A stretch of DNA of 64,000 nucleotides from Crocodylus rhombifer (GCA_038503035.1 JAVSML010024365.1:409626-473625); one strand, 5' to 3'. Shown: positions 1-11,775, counted from the stretch's first letter. Made by a program: numbers and translations. Notes: generated by a model from the letters alone, not told the origin.

Positions 1-220
1 TGTGGTGAATGCCGGCGGTCCCAAGTGCGATTGTGGACTCCATGCACTCGGTGATGTCCATGCACCTAATGAATCAAGATGTAGCCTGGTCCAGAGAGGG
101 GGCATGGAAGCAGATGCACTCCCCATGGTGCTCCACGATGGCTGGGTTTGGCATATTTTGACAAAGAAATAAATAAATCAGTTGTTTTCCATTTGAGAAA
201 AATTAGTTTAGTCAAAAATA
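1..220 (+). other. Left-edge open frame, unassigned
   Basis: Reading from position 2, the plus strand stays open for 56 codons to a TAA at about 170-172. It contains no recognisable domain. The end of the frame is followed by A-rich sequence (about 165-180 and 195-220). It could be the end of an exon, part of a dispersed repeat, or chance; the window edge hides what lies upstream. I do not recognise the peptide and assign no function. Confidence 0.15.
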
Positions 221-2760
221 ATGCAACCTAAAACCCATTCTCAGTTTGGCCGGGTTGTTTTCTATCCACTCTTTCCTAAGGTTTCACTGGTCAAGTGTGA
301 TACCAGCCTGCTCTTCCTCTTGACTTCCTCACCAAGTGCAGAAAAGCTTGGACCCTGTAGAAGTTGGATTGGAAACTCAGCTAGCCAGAAAATGACCCTC
401 CAGCAAGAGTGACGGCAACGTAGTTGGCTTTTTATCAATGCAACCTTGCTAGCAAAGCTTACGTACTTGGCCTTGGGGATGACTCTGGGTTTCATTCAAA
501 TAAATGCCACCGTTTTAGCAGCTGCTTCTGGTTCTTTTTTTTCATTCAGCAACTTTTCTCAGTTATTCTCCAAGTTCCCCCCACATCTATTGTGAGTTTT
601 CGCTCCTGGACAGTAAACAACAAATGGTCCTTTTCACCCAGGAGATAAGATTGTTCATCTTCCAAAGTCACCGACACTTGTATGCCGGGCCTGGAACGGT
701 TTGAATAATGAGCCTCCGGGAGAACTCGTGTTTCTTTTGCGTGTCCTTTTCTTAACAAAGATCTGAGATTCCCCAGGCAGCAGTGGCTTCACCGGAAGGA
801 CAATGCGAAGGGGCTGCTTCTGAAGGGCACGACTTAAGAGGCGGGGGTTTTTTCTTTTTAAATATTACTTTTTTTCACTTTTGCAATTGTGTTTTGCCAG
901 GCACTGGCTCCGAACAATGTGCCCTTTCCGCACAAATTCCCACCGGGAATGGCACGGGTCTTGCAGCAGAGAGCTCTCTCCTCCCATGCGTGGGTTACCT
1001 GCTGGCTGCGGTGCAGAGAGGTCCCGCCGTCCTCCACGTCCTCCCCATTGCTCACTGTCTCCTCCGATGTGGCAGGCCATGGCCTGTGCCGCCCCTGCCT
1101 CTACCTGGGTCACTGGCCAGCAGAAATCCTTCTGCCGATTGCTCGCCCTGCTGGCGTGTGGGGTCAGTTCAAGGTGCTGCCGTTGTTCGTGCAACCTCCG
1201 GTCTCCAAACGGTCGGCCAAAGGGATGCTCCCGGTCTCAGGCAGCAGAGCGCCGGGCAGGATCGCCCTGCGTTGGGAGAACATTTCAAGCACGTGCTGCT
1301 TTGAGCTCTTGCTTCAAGCATGGCGTATATCTGTCTCCCACTGACCCCAGAGGGGCTCTTCCCTGAATTTGGGCCTAAAAGGACTTCATGTCTTTTCTTC
1401 TCCTTACGCCCATCTCCTGCCTGTTCACAGCCCCCCTTGCACCTCACACCATCCCTAACCGCGCCGTTTCCCAGGCTGTTCTCCAGCCCTTCCCTTCCCT
1501 CCTCCCGGGGCTGGGTTCAACCCCCCTTCTGTTCCCCACTCAGGCGAACAAGCCCCGAAAGTGCAAGAGCAAGCCGTTCTCACAGCAATTACATTAAAAT
1601 TGGAAAGGGGGAAAGAAATACCACAGCTAAATTAGCCATGTTCACTCAGTGTGATCGTACTTTAATCCAGGTCTGTGAGTTTGACAGGGCTCAGAGTAAA
1701 CCCAAGCCGATGCGTCCATCACCCTAGCAGCTCTATTATTGCTAATCCCACACAATGCAAGCAAACACACAGCAAGCGCCTGCCTGCAGTCTCAGTCCTA
1801 AGCCTTAACTAATTGTTCTGTGCATGGTGCATAAACCCCAACTATAGACTCCTGGATCCTCAGGGCCCGATCCGTCATCCTTGTTCGGGTGTTTGCATCG
1901 GTGCAAAGTGATCGCACGGTGGGTGGCCGGTGACGCGGCGCCTGGTGGAGAACCGGGCTCACGCTCCACTTGCAGCAACGGGATGCTGCGGCCAGGCCAG
2001 GTTACGAAGCTGGGATTTCGTCAGCAAGGGATGAAACGGCAGCATTTGGGGGTCAAACGCTTGGCTGAATGTTGACCCTTTTTGTATTGAGAGAGAAAAA
2101 GATTCCTCAGGGACCTGGGCTCTTTGCTCCTCCTGGGCCACCAGGAAGAAAGATGATTCGGGGCCCGTGAGCATCCGGCGAGTGACAGCACAGCCTCGGT
2201 TGGCTTATACTTGCACTCCCAGGGTCTGGGTCTTCCCACAAGCCGGCAGCAGAGTTGCAACAGAAATTTAACGGGCCATCCTGTTGACGATGCTCAAGAC
2301 AGATCCCAGCGCAGACGGGCTGCAAACCGTGCGGGAAACGACCTGCTCTCCTCACTGAAGTCAGCGGACCTGACTGCGTGTTACAGAGGGGAGGTCTGTT
2401 CAGTTAAGGAGCTGTTATTTTACTGAGTGGTTTTGAAGTGCGGGCCTGGGCTCTTGGATAGGTTTAAGAGACAAACGTTCAGCTGGTTTCCTTTATCCTC
2501 CAAACGAGCCCGGCCTGCACGAAGCCACTGAAAATCCGTGCCGCACATTTGCCTAGCTGCAAGCCATTGCAAGTATGCTGTTTTGGGAGCAGCCAACCAG
2601 TTTTGGAGGCCATGGCAAGAAGGGAAGAGAGAAGGCCTATGTCACCCTTGCCAGCCTTATGTGCAGAGGCATCGAGACGGCACATTTGAGCATTTAAAAT
2701 ACATTAAAGTAGTGCTGCCTTTGAAGTGGGAAACTATCTCTATTTAATCAGAGAGAAACA
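221..2760. other. No gene recognised; GC-rich with few stops at 850-1370
   Basis: No known gene, RNA or repeat is visible here. Between about 850 and 1370 all three plus frames are open for long overlapping stretches (173, 161 and 151 codons), and the minus strand is open too. That pattern points to a local shortage of stop codons in GC-rich DNA, not to one selected frame. A pyrimidine tract ending in AG at about 870-900 could be a splice acceptor, but no matching exon with a donor and a recognisable peptide follows. Confidence 0.4.
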
Positions 2761-2779
2761 ACTTTTCAAAAGATTTTTT

Positions 2780-3000
2780 TTTCACCCCCTTCTTTACCTT
2801 CAGCTGTCTGGCTTCTCCTGTGGATAGTACCATGAATAAAACATGCATATCCCAATTAAATCTTGATTTAATTTCACTTCTTTGCAAAGCTGATGAACTC
2901 GAGTGCTTTCATAAAGACACTGAGCATTAGCATTCTTTTGTGATGCACAATCCAGTCAGAGGAACAAGGGACTAAAAATAATCACCCCTGTCTCTCCTGG
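2780..3000. promoter_or_regulatory. Candidate conserved non-coding element (AT-rich)
   Basis: An AT-rich island between more GC-rich flanks. It holds an 18-bp palindrome at 2855-2872 (ATTAAATC, two bases, GATTTAAT), further TAAT/ATTA-type homeodomain cores, and an ATGCATAT-like octamer variant. There is no open frame of note. The regulatory reading is inference from composition and motif density; conservation cannot be tested here. Confidence 0.25.
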
Positions 3001-4380
3001 CCCTGCCAAACTCTCTGCTGATTTAGGGAATCAGAACCTCAGCTGGGATAATCCTCCAGCGCAAGAGCCGTGCCCAGCCCATTAGCCAGCCATAGAGACC
3101 CGGGGTGGGGGAATGGGGTTAAAATGGACAGAGGCAGAGAGACCATGGCTGACAACGGGCGCTTGTACACGATGTAACGGGAAGCAGGGAGAGAAAGCAA
3201 CGGTGGGTCTTTTCATGTCACTAGCTCATGAGTGGAGTAGCCCTTTATCCAGCCCCTGTTACAACCGGCTGGTGAGACTTTAAAATGTATTAACATACAT
3301 CTATATTCCCTACAGGGAGGGAGTTAGCAAACTTTTCTGTTGTTTTCTTGATCTTTTTCCCCCCCGGAGAACAACCTGGTCCCTGGACCCACTGTGCTGC
3401 ACTAATAACACAAAAGGCTGTCGGCCCCAGCAAGCTGCAACAGGTGAGCCATGCACAGAAAGACTTATAATTACTGATTACTTACACATGTGTGTAATAG
3501 GGAACCACAATGCTGGAGTGACACCCCGGGAGTCATCAGAAATAAAAAGTTGCAGGAAACTTCAGATTCACATTTCAAGCCATTTCTTGCGTTTTTTTTT
3601 TTTACAAGGCAAAGACTTTCAATCTTTCTAAACCTTTTTCCCCCCCATTCTTCAAATAAGTCACATTTGCCAAGCAATTGTTTGGTCTGCTTTGCAGCAC
3701 AGTGGGAATTTGTTTAAAAATAAATATTGATTTTGTAAAATTGCTCCTTTTGAAGACAGAAAATGGCAAATGATGCATGAAGAAGTTTGGATAAATTCTT
3801 AAGGAAGGAGCTTTAACATGTTTGTAAAGTAACAATCCCAAGTCAAGACAAATACAAAGCCCCCAACTTGTTCTTTATCCTCTCCTAAAGATGGGCAAAA
3901 TTTTCTGAATTGTATTTTCTCAGTGAAAAAAATGGGTGGAATTAACTGTAAAAAATGTTTCTGAAAAGTAGTCCTATGTTTTCTAAAATCCCTTTCCCAG
4001 TTCAGCGTGGATCCACCCCTCGTAGTAACTCCTCAGCATACCTAGGTCTTCTGTAATGCTGCAGGAAGGTCACGCAAACTTTTTAAACCATTGTGACGTT
4101 TTGCTACACACACTGCTGGCTTTGCCCTCCATCTTTAAGCCCTGATGCTGCACAGTTTTGTGCAAGCACCGCTCTTTGCATCCCGAGGTTAGTCCTGTTG
4201 GCTCCAGGGGCCTTAGGATGCTGCTGGAAAGGGACCTGGTGCTGGCTGAAAAGTTGAGGAAACAGCTTTGCAAGAAATTGGACTTTTTGGTGGGGAAAGA
4301 AATCTATTTTCATCATCAAGAATTGCATGTTTCCTTCAAAATGATGATAGCCTGAAAACAAAGCTCAGGCACTGTCACAA
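3001..4380. other. No gene recognised
   Basis: Mixed-composition DNA, AT-rich at 3540-3970 with a T run at about 3590-3604. I see no gene, RNA or classified repeat. Short open frames at 3471-3841 and 4070-4361 overlap on both strands and show no recognisable domain. Confidence 0.4.
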
Positions 4381-4389
4381 TGGGTCATT

Positions 4390-4470
4390 GCATGTCACTT
4401 TTTTTTTTTAAGGAGATTTTGTGTGCACCCTTTTTTTTAAAAAAAAAAAAGGAAATTTTGTGTGCGCCCA
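4390..4470. repeat. Short tandem duplication with poly-T/poly-A tracts
   Basis: A 21-bp unit at 4410-4430 recurs at 4449-4469 with two mismatches (period 39). The copies are separated by a T8 run followed by an A12 run, which can itself fold back, and the first copy is preceded by a T run. Replication slippage at homopolymers explains this simply. Confidence 0.75.
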
Positions 4471-4884
4471 AATAAAATGCCTTTTCCCACCTGCTGCTCG
4501 ACTATCACACAGGAGAGTGTCCTTGTCACACTTCCATTCAGGACTGGAAGAAGGGGGGGAAAGTATGATCTGGTCTCAAGGGCTGCAGCCAGAAGTAGGT
4601 AAAGGGCAGGGGCAAGTGTGAACATTTTGGCTAGGTACAGATGTTCAAAAAGCCCCAGGCAGAATCGGTCTAAATTATGCGGTTGTCTGTAAGCACCAGA
4701 GTTCAGCAGTGAACAGACACACATCTGCCCTTTTTTAAACAGTTTGTGTGCCAAATTTCTGCTCTGCTATGGGTATGAACCAGTTTCTGAACACTTATAC
4801 CAGGAAAAGTGTAATGTCTGTACCTTTGAGAGCGGCAGCCGGATTTAACTTGGATTCGGAGAGCTGGGCTCCTTCTCCTCCCCC

Positions 4885-4990
4885 TTTGCTGTGCTACCAA
4901 TGCACTGCATGACCCTGGGCAAGTCATTTTGCCCCTCCCATGCCTCAGTTTCCCTATTTGTATGTTGACAATGGAAACAGGAAGACACTG
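4885..4990 (-). mobile_element. MIR/CORE-type SINE remnant
   Basis: The plus strand reads as the reverse complement of the MIR core: a 'tgaccctgggcaagtcat' stretch near 4910-4928, then 'cctcagtttccctat' near 4942-4960, then a degraded 'aatgg'-type segment. This order is characteristic of the tRNA-derived MIR family shared across amniotes. The tRNA-like head and the LINE2-like tail are not clear. It is an old, truncated copy. Confidence 0.6.
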
Positions 4991-7020
4991 GCCAGTCTGC
5001 CCTTTCAAAAAGTGGGATAGAAGGGGAGAAAATCATGTCAGAGCCGTGCACTTAATAAAACGAAATAGCTCCACAGCAGCCAAGATAAAGAAATGTTCAA
5101 TGGGAAACCATGTAATGTGGCTATTTTCATGGGTCATTGCAGGAGATTATGAATTCCACTTCACAGCTGAAACAGCTAAAATAGCCTTCAAAAAAGTGAA
5201 ATGTGTTCCTAAGCTGGCGCGATCACACTGCTCCTGAGGAATGCGAGCGCTGCCTTCGGCGGCTCGTCTCCTTTCGGAGGCTGGCGTTGCTTCTCCATCA
5301 GCCTTTCCTCCGGCCCGGTGAATGCAGGGCCCCCGGCAGGAGGGAACAAGGGCACAAAGCACCCACGCGTGGAGCATCAAGCCTGTGAGACAGGAGCATC
5401 GCTTCGAGTTCGGCCTGGGTCTGTGCTGAACAAGGATGCATGCGCAAGGCCGAGCTGGCGGGGCTGGATTTGAGAACGGCTGAGCCTGCTGGCTCTGATC
5501 CGGCAACATGTTTGACCAGCTGAAGCCCGTAGGATGTAGACGTGCAAGACATGCCTCTAGGAGGGGGTGTCAGTGCATGGCCGGATGGAGCCCCAGCCTG
5601 TTCTGGGAGCTGCAGAGGAAGATGCACAAGAGGGTCAAAGAGTTTGCCCTAGCCCCAGTCCCCTCCAGGGCTTCATTCACAAAGAGGAGGAGGACAAATG
5701 AAATGAGGGGCCTTTAGTTAAGACTCTGAACGCCTGATCCAGCTAGGGTGAGACTGATCTCCTCGGGTCACCACCACTTTCTGGTCTGCTTGTCGGGGCT
5801 GCCGGGCGGAAGGAGTTAACCGGCTGGTGGGGAGGAAGGGAAAAAGCTGTGATTAGTGGTTTTCAGAGACTTGCAGCGGAAGAAGGCACAGGGTTGTCAT
5901 CATAACCCAAGTGCTAGAATCTGCTTCCAATGGTGTGTTTTATTAGCTTATTAAGCCATCCTGCCAGTGACCCTCCATGCAGGGGATCTAGTGAGGTATT
6001 TGCACTGAAAAAAAAGAAAAAGAAAGAAACCACAAGGAAAGTAAATTAGAAACAATTTTTTTCTTCTGTTTGCTTAAACTCCCCATCTGTCTTTGGACAG
6101 GTTTCCCGGCGCCATGCATAAACATGCGCGCGCATTGCCAAACTTCTTCTCCTCCCCCGGCCCCCAGCCATTAAGTCTCCGCAGCTTTACCAGGCGGTGC
6201 GATCGATACGCATTTCAGATGCTTGATTTATAAAGTACAGCTCGTGATTGATTGCAGCAGAGTTTTGGTATGAGTTGGTTTTGTTGTATGGATTTGCTGC
6301 TCTGAAAGCACAGCCTTGTAAACACCCGACGTGTTGGGTACGGCTCCAGCCCTGCGCCAGCGCCAAGGGGAAGTCGCAGCGCGATGGTCTGTTTTGGAAA
6401 ACGGGCACGTTTGCTCTCAAGGGAGCTGGGACCGGAAAGTGAAGAAGCTGGGACTCCGGCATGAGCATGGTGGCTGTCTAGGGGGATCTGTGAGCCCTAG
6501 GCAAGTAGCTCTTCCTTAGAGAGCCTGCTCCGTTAGTTTTTGTGTGCTGAATTGCATCGTCCAGTGATGTTATGCCTGGCACCTGGGGAGATGGACTACA
6601 GCCACCTCCCACCAAGGCTGCTACTCACTTGCTATACAGCGGCAAAGGGGCAGATACTTTTAAGCTCATGCTGTTGCCTTAGTAGCTCTTCCTGTGCTAA
6701 CGAGGGTGGGAGCAGCTGTGGAAACGCACACACGCATGCACGCCTGTGTCTCCCTCTGCAGAAACAGGTTTCCTTAAATATGACAAACACCATGCATCAC
6801 ATCTTCAACCTGGCCCCAGCCATGGAGCTACTTGAAATCATGGCAGCCAAGGATCTGGCCAGTCATTTCCTTCCCTGACCTCCTCCTGGTCTCATTGAGC
6901 AGTGCCTGCTGTTTGAGCCATGGTCTGAAGGCCAAACTCTGCCAGCTTTAGGCAAGTATAGCTTTTTTTCCGTCATGCAGTGCATCATAGTCCACAGTGC
7001 TGTGGTCTGAGGGTTGGCCA
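4991..7020. other. No gene recognised
   Basis: GC-rich segments (5200-5700) alternate with AT-rich ones (5990-6070). An alternating CG/CA run at about 6123-6138 has Z-DNA-type composition. The longest open frames (5147-5509 minus, 5298-5627 minus, 6540-6878 plus) carry no recognised domain and overlap open frames on the other strand, so I treat them as chance. Confidence 0.4.
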
Positions 7021-7126
7021 GGTAAGGTCCTCCAGATGTGGCCGGACAAGGCCCAGCTTCAGCAGGGGTCTTACAGACATCCAACATGAAACACAATTAG
7101 TTCCCTTGACTTTGAGAGGACAAGTG
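7021..7126 (-). mobile_element. Possible older CR1 fragment
   Basis: A stretch near 7025-7050 ('ctccagatgtggcc' followed by 'gacaaggccca') resembles the part of CR1 3' sequence also seen in the copy at about 61950-61980 ('actccagatgtggc'). It lies next to the clear CR1 end at about 7130. It may be a nested or rearranged piece of that insertion. Similarity is short, so the call is weak. Confidence 0.25.
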
Positions 7127-7129
7127 CTA

Positions 7130-8800
7130 TGTTCATAGTATCATAGAAGTAGGGTCGGAGGGACCTTGTAGATCTTCAAGCCCGACCCCACGCCTGGGCG
7201 GGGAAAAAGACTGGACCCAAATGAGTCCAGCCAGGTAGTCATCAAGCCTCTTCTTAAAGCCCCCCAGGGTAGGAGCCAGCACCACTTCCCTTGGAAGTTG
7301 GTTCCAGCTCCTAGCCGCTGTGACTGTGAAGTAGTTCTTGCGGATGTCTAATCTAAATCTACTCTCTAATCATTTGTGTCCATTGTTCCTTGTCATGTGG
7401 GAGGGCGCGAGGGGAAACAGCGTCTCCCCTAAACCCTTCTGGTCCCCCCTAGTGAGTTTATAGACAGTCACCAGGTCCCCCCTCAGCCTCCTCTTGTGGA
7501 GGCCGAACAGGTTCAGGTCCCATAGTCTCTCATTGTAGGGTCTGCCTTGTAGTCCCCGGATCATGCGTGTGGCCTCCTCTGGACCCTCTCCATGTTGTCC
7601 ACGTCCCTCCTGAAATGTTCATCTTGGAGTCAGTAATGACTCCAAGATCCCTTTCTGCCTCTGTGCTCTCAAGAAGGGAGTTTCCCATTCTCTAAGTGTG
7701 CTGCTGGTTTCTACTGCCCACATGCAGCACCCTGCACTTGTCAGTATTGAAATGAATCCTGTTTTTGCTAGCCCATCCCTGTATCCAGGTCTTGCTGCAG
7801 TCTTTCCCTCCCTACTAGCGTGCTCACCTCACCCCAAATTTTGGCATCATCAGTGAATTTAAACAGGTTGCATTTCACCCCGTCGTCCAAATTGCTGATG
7901 AAGAAATTGAACAGCACGGGCCCCAGGACCGAGCCCTGGGGGACTCCACTGCCCACTTCCCCCCAGGTCGAATATGACCCATCCACCACCACCCTCTAGT
8001 ACGACCCTTGAGCCAATCTGCAATCCATCTGACTGTGTAGGCATCACTGCCACAGTCGCCTAGTTTTTTAATGAGGATGGGGTGGGAGACGGTGTCAAAG
8101 GCCTTGCTGAAGTCCAGAAAGACTACATCCACGGCAACACCTGCATCCATTGCCTTTGTGACCTGATCATAAAAGGCAATCAGGTTGGTCTGACAAGACC
8201 TGCCCCTAATGAAACGGTGCTGGTTGCCCTTGAGCATCATCTCTGAGACCGGCCCATCACAGATATGCTCCTTGAGGATCTTCTCAAAGAGTTTCCCTAG
8301 GATTGAGGTAAGACTGATGGGCCTATAGTTGCCCGGGTCCTCCCTCCTCCCTTTTTTGAAGATGGGGACCACATTAGCTACCTTCCAGTCATCCGGCACC
8401 TGGCCCGAGCACCACGAGTGCTCGTAGAGCTGTGCCAAGGGCCCTGCAAGAACCCCTGCTAGCTCCCTCAACACCCGGGGGTGGAGAGCATCTGGACCCG
8501 CTGACTTGAGCATGTCCAGCCCCTCCAGAAGCTCTCTAACCTGGTTGAAGGTGAGACGTGAAATGAAACACTTGGCTGGGCCAAGGCCGCCAGTCAGCCA
8601 CCTCGGCTCTAATGCTGACATCTGGGCAGTTGTTGCCTCTCCCACTCCAGATGCAACAGGAGGTCTTTGGGAACAAGCCGCACTGGTGTTGGGCCCTTGC
8701 TTGGTGCCATCAGGAGTGTGGCAAACCTCAGCGATCGTGGCCGCATCGCTCCCTGGAAAACAAAGAGGCCCAGGCCGTGCCACTGCCACCACCACCACTC
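7130..8800 (-). mobile_element. CR1 LINE copy, 5'-truncated, minus strand
   Basis: A CR1 non-LTR retrotransposon in antisense. The 3' end lies at about 7130-7150, where the plus strand shows the reverse complement of the CR1 terminal short repeat (catagtatcatagaa). Moving to higher coordinates come the 3' region, the C-terminal ORF2 segment (minus 7370-7564, including RLWDLNLFGLHKRRLRGD), and the reverse transcriptase (7768-8600). About 300 bp expected from the family seem missing near 7618, where the text jumps between two normally separated CR1 segments. The 5' limit is uncertain (8600-8830). It is a dead copy: frameshifted, internally deleted and truncated. CR1 moves by target-primed reverse transcription, which commonly leaves 5'-truncated copies. 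Confidence 0.9.
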
Positions 8801-8834
8801 CTCTATTAACTGCAAAATAAAAGGGGGGGAGCAA
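7768..8834 (-). pseudogene. CR1 ORF2 reverse transcriptase, frameshifted
   Basis: Reverse transcriptase domain of a CR1 LINE, read from 8834 down. Visible in order: SAGPDALHPRVLREL, the GNYRPISLTSILGKLFEKIL finger block, a degraded GRSCQTNLI block, and motif A with LDFSKAFDTVSHP. The frame breaks at about 7990-8000, after WIADWLKGRT; the domain resumes in another frame (VVDGSYS, then SGVPQGSVLGPVLFN). Motif C reads FTDD in place of the usual F/YADD, so the two aspartates remain but the neighbouring residue has changed. The endonuclease domain is absent, and the first 70 or so residues of the open frame may not be CR1. The protein cannot be functional as it stands. Confidence 0.9.
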
Positions 8835-8839
8835 AAAAT

Positions 8840-9065
8840 AAAGTGCTTTTACCTGCTCAGCTGGATAATTAAAAGCTGCCTGAAGCGCCGCTAACCTTTT
8901 TCATTATGGCGCCATTCATTATAAAACCAGAATGAATTAACTGCGCCGCATTATCAGATAGAGAAAAATATTATTAGCAAAAGTGGGAAAGAGAAAGGCA
9001 GAATTTGGGTGAGTTAATTAAAACGCATGTCCTCAATGGCTTATTAAGGATGGCTGGGCTTCCTG
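8840..9065. promoter_or_regulatory. Candidate conserved non-coding element
   Basis: A sharply AT-rich block just outside the CR1 copy. It has repeated ATTA/TAAT cores, GATA sites (near 8863 and 8959), a 'ggcgccattcattata' stretch near 8909, and a TTAATTAAAA site near 9015. Dense homeodomain-type and GATA-type cores in unique sequence are typical of developmental enhancers. This is inference from composition only. Confidence 0.35.
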
Positions 9066-10285
9066 GAGCTCAGCAGGTCCCTGGGAGCGTGCGATACCAT
9101 CGCGGTGATGGGAGCACTCCAGCTCGAGGAGGTTTTCCATCTTAAAGCATGACCGTGCCTTGGCCCGAGTGCTTGCGTGATGGATGCCACGTTGGCCAGT
9201 GGAGCAGACTCCAAATGGGCACCTCGAGAGCTCCGGTCTTTGCTGCTGGAGATGGAGTCAGGCTTTTCAGGTGGAGGCGGAGACGGGTCCCTAGGCCAGC
9301 TCTGGGGCAGAATGGACGAGAAGGCACCACAGGGTCATTTCTTCTTCCCCCAGGCAGCTGGGAGGGGAGCAAGTGGAGCGACATCGCATTTAGCACTGAC
9401 TAAGTGCATCCATGCAGGCGGGTAGCACAGAGCCACTCGTGTACTGCAGTTTTGCACACTGGTTCACCGTGGAGCAAATCCACCAGAAGGTGGGAAAGTC
9501 AAGCGTGCTAGCTGACCGCACGAAACCCGTGTACAGAATCGCTTGTGAAAAATAAAATTGGCCTTGATTCGATTTAGCCTAATTCACTTCCAGAATACAT
9601 CGATCTGAACCAAACTGAGGCCTTTTAAATTGTGTGCAAGAGGCATCTCCCCAAGGATTCCATGCGGTTGAATTGATCCACTTCAAATGTTCTTTTGGAT
9701 TAATTTTCCTGGGTGCCCCCATGTAGATGAGACTTTAGTCAGAGGCTTCGATAGCATCGCAAGAACCAGACAGCTGGGTGCACCATAAAGCCCCAAGTCA
9801 AGCAGCCTCGTCTCATGCTGTGACTTGACTAAAATGCAAGTAAACAAGCAGCATGAATGGGGAAACTAAAATCCAAGTGTAAAAGGTATTTCAGGTCTTT
9901 AAGGGGTAAAAATTTCTCGAGGTGGATATGATTTGTATCAAAACAGCACACCTGCAAATCAAGCCGGATGGCAGACAATTTAACCGGGAGTGCAGCTTGG
10001 CCTGATGGGGGCTCTGATTTCTAAAGGGCCTTTGCTGTGCCCTGTAACCAACCTCAAAACTCACCACACTCTATTTCTCATAAATAACAACTGCCAGGCT
10101 CTACAGCCTTTCACCTCTCGCTTCACAATTTCACAATTTCATATCCAGCACCACTGAATAAAAAAGGGGACATTTCTCTAGGAGACAGTCAATTTTTTTT
10201 TTCTTCCAACCCATGATAAATCACGTTGCACAGATATCAGCACTCAAACTAACCTTTGAATATGTGTGAGTGATGGTAAAACACT
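9066..10285. other. No gene recognised
   Basis: Unassigned sequence. Overlapping open frames on both strands at 9142-9425 look like chance. The stretch 9540-9740 is AT-rich and ends in a 'catgtagatgagac' motif similar to the ends of some reptile DNA-transposon fragments, but no matching inverted end was found, so no element is called. Confidence 0.35.
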
Positions 10286-10289
10286 CGGC

Positions 10290-10490
10290 AGCCTGTATGG
10301 GGTTAATTAAGAGAGGCACCCTCGTGCTAAGTTACAGGGCAAGGCTCAATTAAGTTGGGAACTGAAATGGATAATTCCATTAAAATGGATTTATTCACTG
10401 TGTCTGCTGCTGACACGCGTCATGCCGGGGAATATTCTCAATGCAAGTTTGTATTTCACTAGCTTGGCTTCCCTATCTCTGTCAACACTA
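10290..10490. promoter_or_regulatory. Candidate conserved non-coding element
   Basis: An AT-rich, unique-looking block with TTAATTAA near 10302, CAATTAAG near 10346, repeated ATTA/ATGGATAATTCCATT symmetry near 10366-10382, and a GATTTATTC site near 10388. It has no open frame. The element is proposed from motif density. Confidence 0.3.
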
Positions 10491-11150
10491 AATGACTTCA
10501 GAAAAGAGAGGAACAATTACTAAGGCGTGTTAGGCCAGCATCAGCCCTGGGCTCACTCCAGTGCTGTCCGTAGTTAGGGTTGGGCTGAGGCTGGTCTACA
10601 GCACATACAAGGGCATCCATCCCTTTGGGGAAAAAAATGGGATTTCTGGTTCTATTAGAGAAGCGGTGTGGTTTGGCCATGCTTACCCTGATGAGTGCCA
10701 CTTGGGAGACTGTAGTCCGGTTCTCAGCTCAGGGCTGAGATCCCGAATAACACACTATCAACATGGGATCCCCTCAGCAGAGTCCCTTTGGATGGTACCC
10801 TGCTGTGACAGGTAACAGTCTGGCCCCCGGTTTCTTGTGCCTGGGGTTCGAAAGGGGATGGATGGTCCCCGTCTTCCTAGGGATATAGAGCATCCCACCC
10901 ATGGCCGCTCCACGATGAGTCCACCGAGGATAAGGCTATTACAGCCAGGGAACCGTGTCTCTTAGCTCAAGCTATGGACGCTGTTGCTTTTCTCCTGGTT
11001 TCAGTCCGAGGCTGAGTCTGCCGTCACGGCTGCTACTGCTTGAAATGGGAAAGGCAAAGAGCCGGTCTGATTGTCATTTCTCTGACACCGGTGTAACTCC
11101 ATCAAACTCACCAGAGGTAGACAGGTGAGATTGGCATCAAGCCCCGAGCT
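10491..11150. other. No gene recognised
   Basis: Mixed sequence without a recognised gene or repeat. Open frames at 10498-10815 and 11001-11255 are short, overlap on opposite strands and have no domain. Confidence 0.4.
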
Positions 11151-11154
11151 TCCT

Positions 11155-11300
11155 GCCTGGCTAATAACAATTCTGAGTAGCGGTGGAACCGCAGCCTCGT
11201 TCGGGATTTCATTAGCATATCTGCATATTTCAAACAATAATAATATTAACGGCATTCAGCATCTTCCTGAGCTGGACTCTGGAGTTTATTTTGCCCATTG
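11155..11300. promoter_or_regulatory. Candidate conserved non-coding element
   Basis: A compact block with CTAATAACAAT, CATTAGCATAT and CTGCATATTT sites followed by a run of AATAAT units (11233-11248). The motifs resemble SOX, POU/octamer and homeodomain cores. Function is inferred only. Confidence 0.3.
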
Positions 11301-11775
11301 CACATTTGCAAGGACAAGAGGCCATGGCCTGAAAAGGAGCCAAAGAAGCAGAGAACAATAAAGGAAGCTAATACTGCAGCCCGGGCCCTGGGGCTCTGCC
11401 AGCCTCGGCATTTCCACTTGCAGGCGGATTGAGAGAGGCTCTGGGCTGCTCTGCATCATCTTTGCGTCCATTATGCAAAGCAGCCCAAACCGGCAGGTCA
11501 TTTAGGTTGGGGTCATGGATGGAAATTTGCTGAATTTTTGCCGGGTTTTCTCCCAGAATCCCAGGATCTCTCCAGGACCTTTGAAACACAGCCTGGGAAA
11601 GCTTTGCAAACTGTGTGTGAACCTGACCTGTGTTCCAGGTTTGTGATGGATATGCAGCTCCACATGAAGAGAAGAGAGGCCCCCCGGCTCTGCTTGCAGA
11701 GATGGTTCAGGGGTCCGGCATCCTGAATGAGTAGGGATTGTGTTTTGTATTGTTCATACTTTGCAAAGGTGCACT

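Noticed and set aside
870..900. Splice-acceptor-like pyrimidine tract ending in AG
   Set aside because: No exon with a recognisable peptide or a matching donor follows; such tracts are common in non-coding DNA.
9540..9745. Possible DNA-transposon fragment ending in 'catgtagatgagac'
   Set aside because: Only one end resembles known elements and no inverted partner or target duplication is visible.
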